Positions 7,050 to 14,598 of a stretch of 18,546 bases of DNA are shown piece after piece. Below the pieces are notes generated by a model. That model searched no databases, was not told the origin of the DNA, and saw only the letters and a list, made by a program, of their open reading frames with translations. Within the stretch, counting starts at the first letter, position 1. The number at the start of each line of letters is the position of its first letter. The stretch comes from an uncultured candidate division Zixibacteria bacterium (GTDB taxonomy: Bacteria > Zixibacteria > MSB-5A5 > GN15 > PGXB01), in the NCBI GenBank assembly GCA_937925655.1, contig CALAMC010000084.1, positions 1 to 18,546 on the forward strand. Reading direction: 5' to 3'. Position numbers and translations under genes: made by a program.

Positions 7050-8470
7050 GCGATATAGTGCAAAAACTATGGGGGTTTTGTCATACATTACGTCATGATG
7101 GAATCGACTATGGCGATTATATAGAACAAATAACCTATCTATTGTTCATTAAAATGGCCGATGAACGGGGAATCGAGCTTCCCAAGGGATGCGATTGGCC
7201 GAAGTTATCAAAGCAATCAGGAACCGAACTTATTGACTTCTATGTGGAATTATTACGAACTCTCGGAAAGCAAAAGGGTATATTGGGCGATATCTTTGCC
7301 GGGGCTCTTTCAAGATTCAGCAATCCGGTTAATCTAAAAAAATTAATTAGCCTAATTGATGAAACCGAATGGACGTCGCTCGATGTCGATGTTAAAGCTG
7401 AAGCCTTCGAAGGTCTATTAGAAAAGGCCGCCAGTGAAGGCAAAAAAGGTGCGGGGCAATATTTCACGCCAAGACTATTAATACAAGCCATTGTTCGGTG
7501 CGTTAAGCCTGATCCGAGGAAACACAAGGAATTCACCATTTGCGATCCGGCTTGCGGTTCCGGGGGATTTCTGGTTTGTGCCTATGAATGGCTAATGGAA
7601 CAAACCAAAGACGGGGCACTGGACCGTCCGACGGCAAAAAGAGTCCGGGAATCAACATATTACGGACAGGATCTGGTCCCACGCCCAAGGCGTCTGGCTT
7701 TAATGAATTTATATCTGCATGGATTGGAGCCAAAAATCAAGCTGGGCGATTCAATTTATGAAGTGCCGGATAAGACACGCTTTGATGTTGTCCTGACCAA
7801 TCCGCCATTCGGCACGAAGGGTGCCAATCAGGCGCCGGATCGGGATGATTTCACCATTTCAACCAGCAACAAACAGCTTAATTTCATTCAGCATGTAATG
7901 ACAATTCTCAAGCCCGGCGGACGCGCTGCAGTGGTCGTGCCTGATAATTGCCTTTTTGCCGATCAGGCGGGTGAGGTTTTCAAGATACTGACCGAAGATT
8001 GCGATTTGCACACTGTATTGCGATTGCCCAATGGGACATTCACTCCCTACGCCCCGGGCACCAAGACAAATGTCATCTTTTTCACTAAAGGCTTTGAAAC
8101 TAAAACCACCTGGATTTATGATGCACGGACCAATATTCCCGGCATAACCAAAAAAGATAGACCTTTAACGGCAGAGTATTTCACCGAATTCGAGAAATGC
8201 TATGGTGATGATCCCAATGGCAAATCGAAACGTAAGCCAAACGATTCCAAACAGGATCGTTGGCGCAGTTTCGGTATTAAAGAAGTCCGGGAACGCGAAT
8301 TTAAAATCGATTCTCTGAAATGGCTTAAGGATGAATTGCTGGACAATGGTGAATATAAAGAGCCGGAAGAACTGGTGACAGAAGCAATAAGCGAGTTGGA
8401 AATAGTAATTCAAGAATTGACTGAGATATCAGCAGCTTTAGAAAATAATAATGGCAATTCAAGACAATAA
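7046..8470 (+). CDS. hsdM: Type I modification methyltransferase, HsdM subunit
   Basis: HsdM methylates adenine N6 using S-adenosylmethionine and, with HsdS, forms the M2S methylase that protects host DNA; with HsdR it forms the restriction complex. The protein has 474 residues, normal for the family. A helical HsdM N-terminal domain covers about residues 1-130. The catalytic domain has GAGQYFTPR near 138, motif I DPACGSGGF (167-175) and motif IV NPPF (252-255), the N6-adenine type. The C-terminus is helical (about 425-470) and would contact HsdS. Its ATG lies in the ATGA overlap with hsdR, with GAGGAAA upstream. It overlaps hsdS by 20 bp, so the three genes are translationally coupled. All catalytic motifs are intact. 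Confidence 0.97.
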   Translation: MSDIVQKLWGFCHTLRHDGIDYGDYIEQITYLLFIKMADERGIELPKGCDWPKLSKQSGTELIDFYVELLRTLGKQKGILGDIFAGALSRFSNPVNLKKLISLIDETEWTSLDVDVKAEAFEGLLEKAASEGKKGAGQYFTPRLLIQAIVRCVKPDPRKHKEFTICDPACGSGGFLVCAYEWLMEQTKDGALDRPTAKRVRESTYYGQDLVPRPRRLALMNLYLHGLEPKIKLGDSIYEVPDKTRFDVVLTNPPFGTKGANQAPDRDDFTISTSNKQLNFIQHVMTILKPGGRAAVVVPDNCLFADQAGEVFKILTEDCDLHTVLRLPNGTFTPYAPGTKTNVIFFTKGFETKTTWIYDARTNIPGITKKDRPLTAEYFTEFEKCYGDDPNGKSKRKPNDSKQDRWRSFGIKEVREREFKIDSLKWLKDELLDNGEYKEPEELVTEAISELEIVIQELTEISAALENNNGNSRQ

Positions 8471-9896
8471 CCTTCCAGAAGGATGGGTCGAAACGACTCT
8501 GGATCAAGTGCTAAGTCAGTTTGAATCTGGGTCACGTCCAAAAGGCGGTGTTCGTGGAATACCGGATGGTATTCCGAGCATAGGTGGTGAACACCTAAAC
8601 GAAAACGGCGGATTCAGATTTGATAAAATTAAATATATTCCAAGATCATTTTATAAGAAAATGTCTAAAGGAATAGTAAGCGTAGATGATATTCTAATTG
8701 TCAAGGACGGTGCTACTACTGGAAAGGTTGCATTGGTTAAAGATGATTTTCCCTTTGATATAGCGACAGTAAATGAACATGTATTCATTTGCCGTCCGGC
8801 TGATGGAGTAGAGTCCTCATTTTTATTTTATTTTTTATTTTCTGAAGAAGGCCAGAAAAGGATTCTTGAAAATTTCAGAGGATCTGTTCAAGGCGGAATT
8901 AATCTGAGTTTTGCACCAGGGACAAATATATTACTTGCTCCAACGCCTGAACAAAAACGCATTGCAGCTAAAATTGATGAGTTACTCACACGAGTCAACG
9001 CCGTCCGCGAACGGCTGGCCAAAATCCCGGGCATACTCAAGCGCTTCCGCCAAGCCGTCCTCACCGCCGCCTTCACAGGTGAATTGACTGAGGATTGGAG
9101 GGAGTGTCGTGAAATTCAGGAATCAGGGGAGGATTTTCTAAGAAATATTTGCATTTTAAAGGGCAAGTTGAAAATCGATAAATTTGGAAAGTCGGATAAT
9201 TTATTGTCCGGCAACCTCCCCCAAAACTGGACATCATCAGCTTTTGGCTATATCACGAATAATTATGACGGCAAAAGAATTCCGATTAAGGCGGATGATC
9301 GCATGAAAAGAATCGGGGAATATCCTTATTATGGTGCATCGGGGATAATCGATCATATTAATGATTATATATTTGATGGCAAGTATTTGTTAATCGGAGA
9401 AGATGGGGCAAATTTATTAATGAGAAGTACACCAATAGCTTTCATTGCTACTGGTCAGTTTTGGGTCAATAATCATGCCCATATCATTCAAACGTTGGGT
9501 GGCATGCCTTTAAAATATTTGGAAATCTATATCAATAGCATAGATTTGCAGGATTACGTTACGGGCAGTGCTCAACCGAAGTTGACTCAAGCCAATATGA
9601 ACAGAATACCAGTTCCTATCCCACCATTAAGCGAGCAATTGGAAATAGTGAATAGAGTCGGCGCGCTTTTTAAATTGGCTGATTCAATAGAAAACCATCT
9701 AATGCCAATCACAAATAAAGCTAATAACCTTGCCCAATCAATCTTAGCTAAGGCATTTCGCGGCGAACTGGTTCCGACCGAAGCCGAACTCGCCCGCCGC
9801 GAAGGCCGAGACTATGAACCGGCTGCGGAGTTGCTGGAGAGGATAAAAAAAGACTCTATAAATAGAACAAAAACACCAAAGCCAAAGGCTATATAA
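8451..9896 (+). CDS. hsdS: Type I specificity subunit, HsdS
   Basis: HsdS chooses the DNA target; each of its two target recognition domains (TRDs) reads half of a bipartite site. TRD1 covers about residues 5-160 (LPEGWVETTLDQ). A central conserved helical spacer spans about 163-220 (TPEQKRIAAKIDELL, then AVLTAAFTGEL). TRD2 covers about 245-390 (LPQNWTSSAFGY). The distal conserved helix pair runs from about 392 to 460 (PPLSEQLEIVNRV, then SILAKAFRGELVP). The paired FTGEL and FRGEL blocks show the usual internal duplication. The 481 residues are within the family range. The recognition sequence cannot be deduced. The TRD coding is AT-rich while both conserved regions are GC-richer, a mosaic expected from TRD exchange. 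It starts inside the end of hsdM. Confidence 0.95.
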   Translation: MAIQDNNLPEGWVETTLDQVLSQFESGSRPKGGVRGIPDGIPSIGGEHLNENGGFRFDKIKYIPRSFYKKMSKGIVSVDDILIVKDGATTGKVALVKDDFPFDIATVNEHVFICRPADGVESSFLFYFLFSEEGQKRILENFRGSVQGGINLSFAPGTNILLAPTPEQKRIAAKIDELLTRVNAVRERLAKIPGILKRFRQAVLTAAFTGELTEDWRECREIQESGEDFLRNICILKGKLKIDKFGKSDNLLSGNLPQNWTSSAFGYITNNYDGKRIPIKADDRMKRIGEYPYYGASGIIDHINDYIFDGKYLLIGEDGANLLMRSTPIAFIATGQFWVNNHAHIIQTLGGMPLKYLEIYINSIDLQDYVTGSAQPKLTQANMNRIPVPIPPLSEQLEIVNRVGALFKLADSIENHLMPITNKANNLAQSILAKAFRGELVPTEAELARREGRDYEPAAELLERIKKDSINRTKTPKPKAI

Positions 9897-9901
9897 ATTC
9901 A

Positions 9902-9907
9902 GGGGGG
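9902..9907 (+). promoter_or_regulatory. G-tract ribosome binding site of the nuclease gene
   Basis: Six consecutive G residues lie five bases before the ATG at 9913, in a gap of only 16 bp after hsdS. It is a strong, unusual Shine-Dalgarno site and fixes the start of the next gene. Such a homopolymer could vary in length and alter expression, but this is speculation. Confidence 0.55.
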
Positions 9908-9912
9908 ATTCA

Positions 9913-10686
9913 ATGGACAATCCTGCAAATTTTAATTGGTATAAAAAATATACCGGAACGAAATTTCACACAAATTCGATTGTCGACGAAATCATGAACG
10001 GTCTTATATCTGATCTGGATTTAGCTATTCAGCAATCAAATAAAAGAAGTGGAATTACTGTGCCGACTTGGCATGTGTTTTATAAAGGCATAAGGATATT
10101 GGCAGTTGATATCAATAAAAACAGCCTTTTGTGCCGATTCTTAAAGATGCAATATGCTCCACCTGTGCTTCTAAATCTAAAGGGACTGCGAAAAGAAAAA
10201 TGGAATAAGACGGGGGCCCACAACATATCACTGCAAGATATTTCTGATGCAAAGCGCGTTACAGCAGTATTGCCCAAACATCTGGAAATATTGGATGACG
10301 CAATTTCCGGTAAAAATCCAAAATTGGAAAAGCCCAAATTTGATAAAGAAAGATTAAAAGAGCAGTATTTCGAAGATGAAGTTGCGACGAATATTGGTAA
10401 AATCCAGCAGGGACTAACGTTGGTCAGACGTCAATTGGTAATAAGATCCGGAAGAATAGATTTGCTATGCAAAGACGATAGAAATAACCCAGTAGTTTTG
10501 GAATTAAAGGCGGACGCTGGCAGCACGGATGTATTTGAGCAAATATCGAGATATATAAAAGAAATTGAAAACGATACAGGCCTCGAAACCTCCGGTGTTA
10601 TAGTGCTTCAAAAAGCAAACCCGGAATTGAATAAGTTATGCACTGGCTCGAATATAAGAACGCATGCCTGGAAGCAAGATGAATAA
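9913..10686 (+). CDS. NucS/EndA-like PD-(D/E)XK nuclease in the defence operon
   Basis: The C-terminal half (about residues 150-250) carries a restriction-like nuclease core close to the NucS/EndA (DUF91) family: FEDEVATNIGKIQQGL, then SGRIDLLCKDD with Asp183, then VVLELKAD with Glu197 and Lys199, then VFEQISRYIKEI. These are the metal-binding and catalytic positions of the fold. The N-terminal 145 residues are not recognised and may bind DNA or a partner (YKKYTGTKFHTNSIVDEIMN; TVPTWHVFYKGIRILAVDI). True NucS proteins are mismatch-directed nucleases; here the location between hsdS and Zorya suggests defence instead. It lies 16 bp after hsdS in the same direction, so it is probably co-transcribed with the restriction genes. 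The nuclease fold is well supported; its target is unknown. Confidence 0.82.
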   Translation: MDNPANFNWYKKYTGTKFHTNSIVDEIMNGLISDLDLAIQQSNKRSGITVPTWHVFYKGIRILAVDINKNSLLCRFLKMQYAPPVLLNLKGLRKEKWNKTGAHNISLQDISDAKRVTAVLPKHLEILDDAISGKNPKLEKPKFDKERLKEQYFEDEVATNIGKIQQGLTLVRRQLVIRSGRIDLLCKDDRNNPVVLELKADAGSTDVFEQISRYIKEIENDTGLETSGVIVLQKANPELNKLCTGSNIRTHAWKQDE

Positions 10687-10771
10687 GGTTTGGCATATTT
10701 CGGCAGGCGACCCGGGCCGATATTATGATGATAACGATGAATTGGCGGAGAAACTGAATGTTGGGATATAA
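10679..10771 (+). pseudogene. Possible beheaded gene start at the zorA junction
   Basis: An ATG at 10679 overlaps the stop of the nuclease gene (ATGAATAA), the arrangement of a coupled next gene. It encodes MNKVWHISAGDPGRYY and about 14 more residues, then stops at 10769-10771 just inside zorA. It reads like a real protein N-terminus, with a hydrophobic strand followed by a glycine turn. The DNA up to about 10720 is clearly GC-richer than zorA. I infer the remnant of a gene cut off when zorABCD was placed here. It could also be a short leader peptide whose translation feeds zorA, whose GGAG ribosome site lies within it. It could also be chance. No family is assigned with confidence. Confidence 0.35.
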
Positions 10772-12437
10772 TTCAATCAGTAATTTATTTAACGCAGGAT
10801 TAATATTTCTTACAACCTTCATTGGCATAGTCATAATTAGCATAATACCTTTGCTTTTTTTCGTATGGTGGCTATCTAAATTTAATCATGCAATTAAAGT
10901 ACCAAGAAAACAACTCAAGGAAATAATGAATTTATTCCGTGATATCGGCAGTCCGGAAGAGTTTTGCCGCAAATATGAAAGCCTAAATAAGTCCTTATTA
11001 GATATTGAACTAATAAAAAACCAATGGCGTGAGTTTACTGAATCGCTAATACATTCTGAATCTGATCAAGCAGAACCAATACGGTCTGTTTATTCACCTA
11101 CCAAATATTTTTCTATGTTATCGCTTCTGAGTGGAAAAATCGACTTCCGTTTATTTGAGGCCGTACCCGGTATTCTTACGGGGTTGGGCCTTCTTGGCAC
11201 TTTTCTTGGATTAACGATAGGAATCTATATTGCCAAAGACGGTATTACAACTCAAAATACTACAGAGATGCTGGAAGCACTCACCGGCCTTCTGGGTGGA
11301 GCCTCCATGGCGTTTATTACGTCAATAGTAGGATTAATTGCTTCAATAACATTTTCCTGGTGGGAAAAAAAGAAAGTCAATCAATTTGAATCTATGGTGG
11401 ATGAATTTTGTGGTATTTTGGATAAACTTACTATCCGTATCACTACCCAGCAACTCGCTTTTGATTCACTTAAAGAGGCTCGCAAACAACGCGTTCAATT
11501 GGAACGATTTAATACAGAATTGGCGCTTTCAATTGCAGAAGCATTGGACAAGAAGCTTGCAGGAAGTCTTGCTCCTTCGCTTAATAAACTTGTGGATATT
11601 ATGGAGGATATCAAAACATCTCGTTCAACACAAAGTGAAAGCTTGATTCGCGATATTACTGAGCAATTTAAAGAAAGTATGACCGGAGCAGCAGGAGAAG
11701 AATTAAACAAACTAAGCGGGGTGCTTGACAAGGTTTCGAATGATTTAAAAGAAGCCTTAGACACTATAAAGTCGTCCTCCAATTCTGCGAGTGATCAGTT
11801 AATGTCCGCCGGAATAGAATTAAATGATATAATTAAAGCTGCCGGGCAGAGTTTTCAATCACAACTATCAACCTCATCAGGGGTATTTGTTACGAATCTT
11901 GAAAATGCAAATAGTAGCATTCAGGATTCCATTTCTTCTTTTGGATCATATGTAGACCGATTGGGTTCCACTTGTGACAATGCCAACAATCTTCTTAACA
12001 GAGCGAATGATTTTAACTCCGAATTGGGGCAAACCATTGAATTGGTAGTCTCGGCACATCAGCATATCAAAAATACGGTTGACCCAATGAAAGACTCAGC
12101 GATAATTCTAAAGAATACTATTGATAAAACCACTCACTTTATTGATACCATTCAGGAATTAACTTCAATACTTACGGATATCAATGAATCTTCGAAAAAC
12201 GCAAGCGAGATAATGAAAACAAGTTGGAATAATGCTGATGAAAGATTTTTGCATTTAGATAATGCATTACAAAACAGTTTTACCAGTCTTCAGGATGGCG
12301 TTGATAAATATACTGAAAAAATAAAGGAATTTGTTTTACATCTTGATACTCATTACTCAAAAGCCATTAAAGAATTTGCCAGCAATATTGAAGAATTATC
12401 GGATACCCTTGAAGATGCGATTACCAAGTTAAAATAG
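10758..12437 (+). CDS. zorA: Zorya system channel protein ZorA (MotA/TolQ/ExbB-like)
   Basis: ZorA is the inner-membrane channel that forms, with ZorB, a proton-driven rotary motor; in the studied E. coli type I system the complex is ZorA5B2 and a long cytoplasmic tail passes the signal to the effectors. Here transmembrane helices are seen at about residues 12-39, 136-158 and 177-202. The MotA/ExbB core motif is GLGLLGTFLGLTIG, with Thr148 and Ser183 (GGASMAF) as likely ion-path residues. From about 230 to 559 the protein is nearly all helical, with regular heptad-like hydrophobic spacing and many Ser, Asn and Asp residues: the tail. GGAG lies seven bases before the ATG at 10758. It heads a four-gene run whose order matches type I Zorya. 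No frameshift was seen. Confidence 0.93.
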   Translation: MLGYNSISNLFNAGLIFLTTFIGIVIISIIPLLFFVWWLSKFNHAIKVPRKQLKEIMNLFRDIGSPEEFCRKYESLNKSLLDIELIKNQWREFTESLIHSESDQAEPIRSVYSPTKYFSMLSLLSGKIDFRLFEAVPGILTGLGLLGTFLGLTIGIYIAKDGITTQNTTEMLEALTGLLGGASMAFITSIVGLIASITFSWWEKKKVNQFESMVDEFCGILDKLTIRITTQQLAFDSLKEARKQRVQLERFNTELALSIAEALDKKLAGSLAPSLNKLVDIMEDIKTSRSTQSESLIRDITEQFKESMTGAAGEELNKLSGVLDKVSNDLKEALDTIKSSSNSASDQLMSAGIELNDIIKAAGQSFQSQLSTSSGVFVTNLENANSSIQDSISSFGSYVDRLGSTCDNANNLLNRANDFNSELGQTIELVVSAHQHIKNTVDPMKDSAIILKNTIDKTTHFIDTIQELTSILTDINESSKNASEIMKTSWNNADERFLHLDNALQNSFTSLQDGVDKYTEKIKEFVLHLDTHYSKAIKEFASNIEELSDTLEDAITKLK

Positions 12438-12453
12438 GCAGAATATTGATCTT

Positions 12454-13188
12454 ATGAATACCATGTCATTTCGAAGTAGTGGTAACGATTATGCGCTTTC
12501 AATCAGTGATTTAATGGCAGGATTACTTTTTGTTTTCATAATTGCATTAGTCATATTTGCAATTGTGTTAAATACTCTGATTGAACAGAAAAAAGAAGAG
12601 CTATATCAAATGACAAATGCGCGTCAAATACGCGATGAAATGCTATATTCTCTACAAAATTCATTAAGAGAATATGGCATAAACGTAATTATTGACTTAG
12701 AAAATGGCATTTTAAGAATACCTGAAAAGGTCCTATTTAGATCCGGTAGCGCCACATTAGATGAAGACGGTATGCAATCTATGACAGTAGTTGCTATGGT
12801 CTTAGATAGCCTTCTTCCTGAATATGCATATATAATGGACAGTAATGGTGTTATAATTGATAAAAGTAATAATACGAAAAAGAAACTTGAGGCAATTCTT
12901 GTTGAGGGGCATACTGATAATGTTCCGTTAGTAGCAGGTGCTCCGTTCAAAGATAATTGGGACTTGTCGGCTTCAAGGGCTATAACAACTTTTCAGTCGA
13001 TTCTTAAAGTTCGCCCGAGACTGGATTCTTTGCTCAATGCCAAAAACCAAAAAATATTTAGTGTCAGTGGGTATGCGGATTGTCGTCCAGTTGAAGATAA
13101 TATGGATGAAGCTGGTCGAGCAGCCAATAGGAGGATTGATTTGCGGTTTTTGATGATGCCTCCAGATACATTGGTAGTAAAGCGATAA
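12454..13188 (+). CDS. zorB: Zorya system stator protein ZorB (MotB/OmpA-like)
   Basis: ZorB is the plug and anchor of the Zorya motor: one membrane helix within the ZorA ring and a periplasmic domain that holds peptidoglycan. The sequence shows a short cytoplasmic N-terminus, one transmembrane helix (about residues 15-41) and, at its start, SISDLMAGLL with Asp19, matching the conserved proton-carrying Asp of ZorB and MotB. A linker of about 50 residues leads to an OmpA-like domain (about 85-235) with FRSGSATLDEDG, EGHTDNVPL (151-159), SASRAITTF and ANRRIDLRF (224-232), the peptidoglycan-binding signature. The ATG lies 16 bp after zorA. The ribosome site is weak, and the ATG three codons on is an alternative. 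All key positions look intact. Confidence 0.94.
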   Translation: MNTMSFRSSGNDYALSISDLMAGLLFVFIIALVIFAIVLNTLIEQKKEELYQMTNARQIRDEMLYSLQNSLREYGINVIIDLENGILRIPEKVLFRSGSATLDEDGMQSMTVVAMVLDSLLPEYAYIMDSNGVIIDKSNNTKKKLEAILVEGHTDNVPLVAGAPFKDNWDLSASRAITTFQSILKVRPRLDSLLNAKNQKIFSVSGYADCRPVEDNMDEAGRAANRRIDLRFLMMPPDTLVVKR

Positions 13189-13189
13189 A

Positions 13190-14596
13190 ATGAAGAAAAG
13201 TAATACAAAGGCTATTAATATTCTGGAATTTATTAGAGATTGGAAAGCGCCATCTTTAAGTAATAACTTCCGTCCCGTCAAGATTGAAAGAACGGTACAA
13301 TTGTTGCAATGCGCTGACAATAATGAAAAATCCACATTAAAATCATCTGATTTTATTCATCTTCGCAATTATATATATAATATTTGGCGTAATGAAGGCA
13401 CTCTAATCAATTTGGTCGGAAAGCAATTAAGACGATCCCCTTTCATTGTTTTTAGTAAAGTCGACGATAACAAACCGCTTGGTGTAATGGAAGATTTTAC
13501 AGATGCTTATTTGGAGCTTTTGCAAAAACTGTCTCGTCCAAGATTAATTATTAATACTCTGAAGGAATTTTTGATTAATTATCCTGAAAATTGGGCAACT
13601 TTCGAAAAATGGCTTGCTGGTATGCGATCATTACTTAACAACACTAACAGCGCAATATTGAATAATTGGAAATTGATACATATTAATTATGGGCTATTAT
13701 TAAGCAATGGTCCCCGAAATATTGCAAGGTCTGTGATAGATAATAAAGACACGACTGCTGATTTCTTTACAAAAATCGGTTTTGGCTCTTCATTGTTATC
13801 TGGTGTATATGCACAGGAAATATGTAAAGAATTTTTGGAATTAAATGGTCGTAAATTGAAGATGAATGGCAGCAAAGATGGAATTTGGGGCAAGTTCAGG
13901 GATTTCGTTATTGATGGATCAAACTGGCGCTTTGAAAATTGCAAATATCTTATAGCAGAATCATTGTTAAAACCGTTTATTTCAAATGATCCGGATGACT
14001 ACACAAAAAACTTGATACAAAATTTCCTGCTAAATTATTTCGGTGACCCAAGGATCAAACGCAGCAATTGGTTAGGGGTTCAAGAATCACTAAGGGGAGT
14101 ATTACATAGATGGCTGGTTGGAGCGACATTAAAAGATTTCTTTGAAATTATCGATAAAACCGCTGTTGATCATATGTGGAGGTATCGCAATGCTTTCTGG
14201 AATGCTTATTTAATGAGAAAATACATCGATGATGCATGGGTTGCATTGGGTTCTGATGCGAGACGTTTAGCAGATAGGATTTTAGATAACAAGTATTCCT
14301 GCTATGGAGCACTCAACTCCAGAGATCAATCAGTATTATTGATGAGGATCGGCTCTCTTACAATTATAGAATGGAGCCATAATGGGAAATGTAGAATATG
14401 GATTACCCAGACAAAGAATACCCCAAAACTACACCAACCCCAATACCTAAGTTCATTTCTGAAAAATGATACATGTCAATTTGATTTAGTCCATGCTGGC
14501 GCTGAATACTATAGATGGCAGGCCGAACTTTCAAATTTTATATATAGCAAGACAAACTTACTGGTTACCGAAAAAGAATATAAATTGAAGTTTTAA
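13190..14596 (+). CDS. zorC: Zorya type I effector ZorC (EH-signature protein)
   Basis: ZorC is one of the two soluble parts that define type I Zorya; in the studied E. coli system it binds DNA and is needed with ZorD for phage defence. The 468-residue protein is mostly helical with no membrane segment. Its C-terminal third holds the EH-signature region: QSVLLMRIGSLTIIEWSHNG with Glu394, followed by KCRIW (400-404), and later LVHAGAEYYRWQAEL with His435. These are the conserved Glu and His that name the domain. Many basic residues (for example around 277-310) fit nucleic-acid contact. Its ATG lies one base after the zorB stop and its stop two bases before zorD, so expression is coupled. The coding DNA is visibly more AT-rich than hsdRMS. 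Confidence 0.9.
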   Translation: MKKSNTKAINILEFIRDWKAPSLSNNFRPVKIERTVQLLQCADNNEKSTLKSSDFIHLRNYIYNIWRNEGTLINLVGKQLRRSPFIVFSKVDDNKPLGVMEDFTDAYLELLQKLSRPRLIINTLKEFLINYPENWATFEKWLAGMRSLLNNTNSAILNNWKLIHINYGLLLSNGPRNIARSVIDNKDTTADFFTKIGFGSSLLSGVYAQEICKEFLELNGRKLKMNGSKDGIWGKFRDFVIDGSNWRFENCKYLIAESLLKPFISNDPDDYTKNLIQNFLLNYFGDPRIKRSNWLGVQESLRGVLHRWLVGATLKDFFEIIDKTAVDHMWRYRNAFWNAYLMRKYIDDAWVALGSDARRLADRILDNKYSCYGALNSRDQSVLLMRIGSLTIIEWSHNGKCRIWITQTKNTPKLHQPQYLSSFLKNDTCQFDLVHAGAEYYRWQAELSNFIYSKTNLLVTEKEYKLKF

Positions 14597-14598
14597 TT

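Noticed and set aside
10690..10726. Possible promoter for zorA (TTGGCA and TATTAT)
   Set aside because: The boxes are 25 bases apart, too far for sigma70; I regard zorA as probably transcribed from upstream.
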